This document shows positions 58,786 through 64,000 of a stretch of 64,000 nt of DNA, in pieces. The notes under the pieces are model-generated. The model was not told the DNA's origin. It searched no databases and was given only the letters and a program-made list of their open reading frames with translations. Numbering within the stretch: the first letter of the stretch is position 1; each line of letters begins with the position of its first letter. Source of the DNA: Cycas panzhihuaensis (lineage: Eukaryota > Cycadophyta); the NCBI GenBank assembly GCA_023213395.1, contig CM041465.1, positions 237,839,741 to 237,903,740 of the forward strand, written 5' to 3'. Made by a program: the position numbers and the translations under genes.

Positions 58786-59792
58786 CAAAGGCAGGTAGGC
58801 TAAAAAATACAAAGGATGGCCCAAAGGAGAGCCAAACTTCAATCAGAGAGGAATGAAGAGCAGTCTTGTAGGCAGACAGACAAGTTTGGATGAGTTTTGA
58901 CTAGTTTTTGGGTGTTTTACAAGTAGTTATCATGGTGGATAATCACAAGAACATAGGAGTAGTTATCTTGAGGAGGGGTGGCCTACTGAAGGCCATCAAG
59001 AAACCACATTATGCATCTGATCAATGCCTCTTAGTGGACATAGTCTCACATTGGGATCGACAGAGGCATGTATTCCATCTCCCCTCAGTGGGAGATGTCA
59101 CAGTCACACCAAGAGATGTCTGAAGGATCCTAGGAGTATCGGCAGTAGGAGCACCAACGTCGATAGGTACATTGCCTACTAATGACGCTACACACAGGGA
59201 GGTAGTAACCTACTTCACAGGTCAGGACTAGTGGGAGAGGAGAGGCATTCCTGTGTAGAGCATGATCATGTCTAGGATTCCTCGAGTGAGGAAATTGATT
59301 ACATTATGCATTCTATTCCAGATATCCTAGAAACAGAATTTAAGGGACATACCCAGCATGTAGATGGATATTATGAGGAGATGTGAGGCCGAGGAGAGGC
59401 TAAATTAGGCTACACTAATAGCGACAAACTTGATCGCCCAACTAGGTGCCATAAGGGTGGCCGGGAGAGGAGGACTATCATACAGCATGCTATTGCAGTG
59501 TTGGTTCTTTAATCATTTTGAGACAGTGGCACCAGCAGGAGGACCGCATCTAATTTCAGCATAGGCTCCCATGGTCCACAGGTGGTAGACTTGGTTCAGG
59601 GGAATCGAGGACCAGGCACATATCAGGTATTTGGTGGAGGCTACATCACTAGACCTTGTCATCATGGTAGATTATACATCAGATCCATATAGAGAGGTGA
59701 GGTGGGATAATGATGACGAGGCAGGAGGAGCAGGAGGTACCCCTGGTGATAGGGATGGTGATGATGGAGATGATGGGGGTAGCCCATCAGGA

Positions 59793-59897
59793 GCAATAGG
59801 TGGAGAGGTAGGTCCATCAGGGACTGCAGGAGGAGAGGTAGGACCATCAAGAGTCGCAGGAGGAGAGGTGGGTCCTTCAAGGATTGCAAGGAGAGGT
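59793..59897 (+). repeat. 30 bp minisatellite in the PMD gene
   Basis: Three full units and a half unit of 30 bp encode AIGGEVGPSG, TAGGEVGPSR and VAGGEVGPSR. The repeat is in frame, so it lengthens the protein without breaking it. Confidence 0.85.
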
Positions 59898-60099
59898 GGA
59901 GCACCTCAAATGCCAGTTTGGAGGTTGAGGAAAGTGGGGAGAGCCCGGGTAGTGGCAGAACCAACAAAGGAGGGCGTAGTTGACCCAGTAGGCCAAGCGA
60001 TCAATGAGGTGGTACTAAAGGGGGAGGAGATACCCACAGTAAGGGGAGGACCTGAGGAGGAAGTGATCATCTGAGTCAGGGAGCCGACAATCCCAGCAG

Positions 60100-60221
60100 G
60101 TGAGATGCTACCTTTTCTTATCATCTTTCAATTGTTAGATATCTAGTTGCTTTGTTCTATTTTGTTTATTTAGTGTACTTATGGATATATATACTGACAT
60201 ACGAAATGTTGGATTTCACAG
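60100..60221 (+). other. Spliceosomal intron in the PMD gene (122 bp)
   Basis: The 5' site is CAGCAG|GTGAGA and the 3' site TTTCACAG|GAGCG. The interior is T-rich (TTTCAATTG, CTATTTTGTTTATTT), unlike the flanking exons. Splicing joins phase 1 and keeps the frame from exon 1 into the coiled-coil exon. Confidence 0.65.
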
Positions 60222-60880
60222 GAGCGATGGACATTAGGAGATTAGTTAAGGCAGTAGTCCAGGAGATGTTCCCTTGGGCCTACGCAGAGGGGCAACCTCC
60301 CATCCAAGTAAGAGAGGAGCCATAGTCAGTAGAGGCCCACACAACAACATTTACCCCATTAGTCAGAGCCAAAGATGTGTGGGTGGTAGAGTCCTAGGAG
60401 CATAGGGCACGAGTGGGATAACTACAGGGAGAGTTAAACGCAACTAGAGTGGAGAGAGATGCTTTATGAGGCCAGGTCTAGGCTCTAGAGGTTCAGGGAG
60501 GGGCATGTGGCGATGCAGAGAGTCACATCAGGATATCGGTGCTAGAGGAGCATCTCCAAGGAGTGGAGGGTGAGAGGGATCATATCTAAGTACGATACAA
60601 TCAGTTGGTGGACCAGATAGTGTCAAGGTCGTCACAGAGCAGGACATATACCCACACAGCGACAACGACCTTGAGGAGGCCTCGGGACAAGGGGAGCGAG
60701 GCAGGGAGCTCCTAGAGGCACAGGAGGAGTCTGGAAGGCATGTGGTCCCTGAGAGAGGGATCGCATAGACCAAGAGATGATGCTCTAGGAGAAAGATAGA
60801 ATGAGAGAGTAGGACATACTAGTTTTGATTTGGAGAAGCACAGGACCTCCAGGGAGTCACCATATGTTGTCGCATGATTG

Positions 60881-61960
60881 TACTCCTCCCTGCAAGGATT
60901 CCATCTTCCCGCAAATGATGTACCATACCATTTGTATGATATTACACATGATGATTTTATGTATATAGATGGCACCATTGGTACCCCATTTGGTATATAC
61001 TGATGTGTGTGATAAGACATAATGATGGATGATGTTATGCTTGCTTTTATATGTATGTATGTGTGTATATATATGAGGGTGTACAGATGTACGAAGAGCT
61101 ATAGATCATGATGTTTTTTAGTTGATTATTATATGGTTTGAGTTTGAGGTTTGTTTGAGTTCCACACACTTCCTTTCATGTAGGGCCACATTCCTAACAT
61201 GTGCACACATGATCACCATGAGCATCAGTGATGGACATATGTAAGGCTAGGAGATAGGGCAACATACATGTCCACATAAGATCATGGTGAGATATGCAAA
61301 GGAAGCATTAGTGAGAAGGGAGTGACAGTACTCTAACATGCCATCCTAGTTGGGGAATGTTTCCAGGGTCAAGAGCGACAGAGACAACACACCCAATTAG
61401 GAAGATGGGGCCCCCCAGAGAAAAAGGGGGACAAGGGGTTCTGTGGGAGGAACCTAAAAGAAGTAAGAAGGCCACCCTAAGCTTCCATTCCACCTGTGAC
61501 TAGGGGGAATTAGGACGCACCTAGGGTGGTAGTTTAGGCTCATTTTGGAGTGCAATGGGAGAAGGAAGTATGCCTAGTCCACACAGTGGTAGGGGTAGTC
61601 AAACGTAGAATAGGAGATAAGTGATAGACGGTAGGCCCTGTGTGGATAGGCCTATAAGCAAACTAGTTATGGTCAAAACCAGATGAGTGCGATGAACCTG
61701 ACATGCGACAGATCATATGATAGGGTTGCATCTGAGTAGGAGTAGCTTTGGTCCTGGGTGAGGATCTAGATCATGAAGAAGAAGCACCTCTACAAGTGGC
61801 TGGTCGATGCAGATGCCTACATGAAACTGCTTAAGGAGGGTGAGAAAGTGAAAGAAGTGGCTTGTTTAAAACTAATAGCTCAGGTGCCAATGTATAATGA
61901 AGAGGAGTAGGAATATCCAAATAAGATACCTCCCTAGGTGTGCGTGAAACCAGGGTGACA
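60881..61960. other. Unrecognised stretch between PMD gene and PR linker, copy B
   Basis: The left third looks like a 3' UTR of the PMD gene (TATATGTATGTATGTGTG). The rest has no recognised frame on either strand. RT, RNase H and integrase are expected here in a full element and are not found. Confidence 0.4.
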
Positions 61961-62650
61961 TGCTAGGGAGGGGGCTCATAACCCTCATTATTCGACTCAG
62001 AATCACCCATGATAGGGGAATCACCCATGATGGCTATGTAATTGTAACTACCTATACTAATAGGGGTAAACCTGACTAGGTTTGGCTCATGGCAAGGCAT
62101 AGGTTCTCACTAATGAATGTCGATCTCTTGAAACAAAGGCCCCATGGAAGGGATAGCCTCCTTAGGATCACTATCTTCATCATCGAAGATAGCCTAGCAG
62201 GAGGGATGAGAAGTGTGAGATGGCATAGGCTCACAGGCGATAACCTTAACTCATCCTTCATGGACAAATTTAAGTTGCCCCCAATGTAAGGAGCAGATTG
62301 CTCCCATTTGGTCAAGCCATAGTTGGCCCAACAAAAGGTTGTACTCCACATTGATATTGAGTACAACAACTTTGATAGAAATGGTCTTCCCTGCTAAGGT
62401 GAGGGAAAGGGAGACTATCCCTAAGGGAGACTTCTCAGTCCCATCATACCCTTGGTATTTCTAAGGGACAGACTCAAGAGCTACTATGCCTAGCTCCTTG
62501 AGCATGTACATAAGCATAACATTGACTGAGAAGCCATTGTCTACGATGGTCCTCTTTATGATAAAATCAGGGGTGTCAACGGAAATAACAAATGGGTAAT
62601 GTAAAAGCTTCTCTTGTTCATTGGGAGATGGCAGATCTTGAGGATCGAAT
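61961..62650 (-). pseudogene. Tat-type protease and linker, copy B
   Basis: Reading leftward from about 62602 are YPFVISVDTPDFIIKRTIVD, NGFSVNVMLMYMLKELGIVA, IVSLSLTLAGKTISIKVVVL and VEYNLLLGQLWLDQMG, then the linker block PISIGSYNYIAIMGDSPIMG. It aligns with 49680-50300 of copy D. Asp-Asn-Gly marks the active site. A 17 bp tandem duplication (IMGDSPIMGDS) lies at about 62002-62034. Confidence 0.7.
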
Positions 62651-64000
62651 GAGATGATAGGTGGTCCATGGGAGATGGCACCTACTACATGGATAGAAGC
62701 ATCTTATTGGCTAAGAGCTTCAAGAAGAAGAGCACGTTACTCAGGATAGCTTCTTAAGACATCCATCAAGGATATCCCCGTGGTAACGGTGTGAAGCTCA
62801 TTAATGATAGAGAAGGGCTTCCCCTTCGTGGTAGGTTGGGGAAGCACCCTTTGAAAATCATAACAATTAGGGTACATGGGAATGATCTTGGGAAGTATGG
62901 GAATTTCTGAAGGAGGGACCTCTAGAAGAGGATCTGGGTGAGGTGTGGAAGAAGAGGCATCGACGCCTCTTTAGCTGCTTGAGATCAAGTTAGGGTGTGT
63001 AATGGAGTAGTCTCAAGCATCTGAATGACCTTATTTCCCTTGTTTCAGGATCGCAAAGGTGATGGGGTACGTCAATCAGGGGAACCTAAGGAGGAGGATG
63101 AATTCCTTGCACCCTTCCCTTTAGCTTATGAAGGGCAAGGGTTTGGGGATCTTCCTCAGTTTTGGTTGTTCTTTTGTTGGGGGTTATGATCATGTTCCCC
63201 ATATTTGGGGAATAGATCTCTATGGATGGGCTGGTCTAGGTTAGGCCTAGATACCCGTTTAGGGGAAGAGTCATGTTGCAGGGCAGCCCTAAGATGCTAG
63301 GCCCGACACTGCGAATCGTAGTGGAAACACTCCCCATGGATGGAGCACCACTTCTTCTCAAGGGAGGACTTGGGTTTCCTCGCTTGAGAGGACTGGGTGT
63401 TCCCACCCTTAGAAGGAGTAGCTTGGGAAGCCTGGTGGACCAGCTTGTTAGATGTGGGGGATGAAGGAGTTTAGAGCTTGAGCTCCTTCATAGTACATTC
63501 AAATGAATGTATAGCTAAAGTGAGAGGATCTAGGGTCTTCTCGATAGAATGAGAAGAAGACCTAGTGGGTTACTGAGTTTTAGTTTCTCGTGGTGGTGGA
63601 GGTGCCTCACATCATTGTGAGGACTTTAAAGGCTTCTTGAGTTTAGCCTGGATCTCAATGGCCTCAAGTGCCAACCACTTCGCTATGGCAGAGTCACATG
63701 TAGTTGCCCCCATCTTGAGGACTTCTACGTGGACTTTTGGATGAAGGGCATTTACAAAAAGGTCCCTCTTCAATTCCTCAGGTAAAGTCGCCTTGGTGGA
63801 ATGAAAAAGGTTATGGAAACATCTCACAAAGTCACGATTCATTTCATTGTGACCTTATTTAAGAGATAAAAGGGATTTCATCCCACTCTCAAATGGACGA
63901 GCTACATCAAAGTAGTTGACGAATTCATCCATGAGCCGTTGGAATGAAAAAATATAATGCACGGGTAGGCGATAAAACCACTTGAGGGCATCACCTTGAA
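62651..64000 (-). pseudogene. Tat-type gag, copy B (window-truncated)
   Basis: The frame enters from the right window edge with GDALKWFYRLPVHYIFSFQR, LMDEFVNYFDVARPFESGMK and MNRDFVRCFHNLFHSTKATL (63842-63612), and PEELKRDLFVNALHPKVHVE follows. The knuckle at about 63307-63350 is CSIHGECFHYDSQC, an intact CX2HX4HX4C of the kind seen in Tat and Athila gags. Few stops are seen compared with copy D. The N-terminus lies outside the window. Confidence 0.78.

Larger units (their letters stand above)
58932..60880 (+). pseudogene. Plant mobile domain (PMD) gene, antisense to the Tat-type element, with one intron
   Basis: ATG at 58932 (MVDNHKNIGVVILRRG) opens a frame that holds to 60099 with point stops only. 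The mobile-domain N-part is clear: LVDIVSHWDRQRHVFHLPSV and GDVTVTPRDV. Further blocks are CWFFNHFETVAPAGGPHLIS, WFRGIEDQAHIRYLVEATSL and DYTSDPYREVRW. A Gly/Asp-rich tail with 10-residue repeats follows. After the intron (60100-60221) the frame continues MDIRRLVKAVVQEMFPWAYA, then coiled-coil-like GELNATRVERDAL and EHLQGVEGERDHI. PMD genes are known in plants as host genes and as passengers of MULEs and Ty3/gypsy elements. Its function here is unknown. There are eight stops in exon 1, mostly TAG. The end is uncertain (60712 or about 60880). Confidence 0.7.
53705..64000 (-). mobile_element. Tat-type Ty3/gypsy element, copy B (inverted)
   Basis: Reading leftward from 64000 come gag, protease, PR-RT linker, an unrecognised stretch, the mobile-domain gene (on the opposite strand), the aRNH relic, PPT, LTR and PBS. 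RT, RNase H and integrase are missing between the linker (about 61960) and the mobile-domain gene. As in copy A, the LTR has a PPT on one side and a PBS on the other. Confidence 0.75.

Noticed and set aside
59662-59967. Leu/Pro-rich minus-strand frame of 101 codons
   Set aside because: It is the complement of the Gly/Asp-rich tail of the PMD gene and of its minisatellite, so it is a shadow frame.
61740-61860. A plus-strand peptide (MKKKHLYKWLVDADAY) as a gene start
   Set aside because: It is short, has no known domain, and lies in the decayed linker between protease and the PMD gene of copy B.

Overview
This is plant nuclear DNA made almost entirely of LTR retrotransposons. I see no convincing host gene, rRNA or tRNA gene, or bacterial feature. 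The retroelement families are plant ones: Tnt1/Tork-like Ty1/copia, Ty3/gypsy using an initiator-Met tRNA primer site, and a Tat-type Ty3/gypsy family with an archaeal-type RNase H and a plant mobile domain gene. Nearly every reading frame carries several stops, so the insertions are old. A large, slowly turning-over seed-plant genome fits; the species cannot be named.

Layout. (1) 1-4.9 kb: the 3' internal region of a Tat-type element (copy A, + strand) with an RNase H relic, a PPT, a 3.0 kb LTR and a PBS. (2) 5186-9446: a Tnt1-like copia element (C1, +) with internal deletions. (3) 9447-40.7 kb: an older copia element (called H here, +) split into three pieces by two insertions. One is a minus-strand array of three Tnt1-like elements that share LTRs (C2, C3, C4; 10394-30047). 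A Ty3/gypsy element (E, +, 12023-18787, TSD AATGC) is nested inside C2. The other insertion is a non-autonomous LTR element with 410 bp LTRs (31332-37521, minus strand, TSD GCTGA). (4) 40.7-43.55 kb: AT-rich DNA and a copia gag fragment. (5) 43553-53.7 kb: Tat-type copy D (+) with a 3.2 kb LTR, PBS, gag, protease, RT/RNase H and integrase. (6) 53.7-64 kb: Tat-type copy B, inverted, with PBS, a 3.0 kb LTR, PPT, RNase H relic, a plant mobile domain gene on the opposite strand, then protease and gag.

The most unusual feature is in copy B, with half of it also seen in copy A. Downstream of the position where gag-pol would lie, the Tat-type family carries a divergent two-gene cassette. One gene is an archaeal-type RNase H in sense, next to the 3' LTR, with its own conserved TATA box. 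The other is an antisense plant-mobile-domain gene whose frame stays open, apart from point stops, across a well-formed 122 bp GT-AG intron. The RNase H is not at its usual Tat position between RNase H and integrase.

Decay is mostly by substitution. In element E one 1467-codon gag-pol frame carries eight stops and no frameshift, and every stop is one C-to-T or G-to-A change from a common sense codon. All boundaries, TSDs and motifs were read by eye; no alignment or database search was run.
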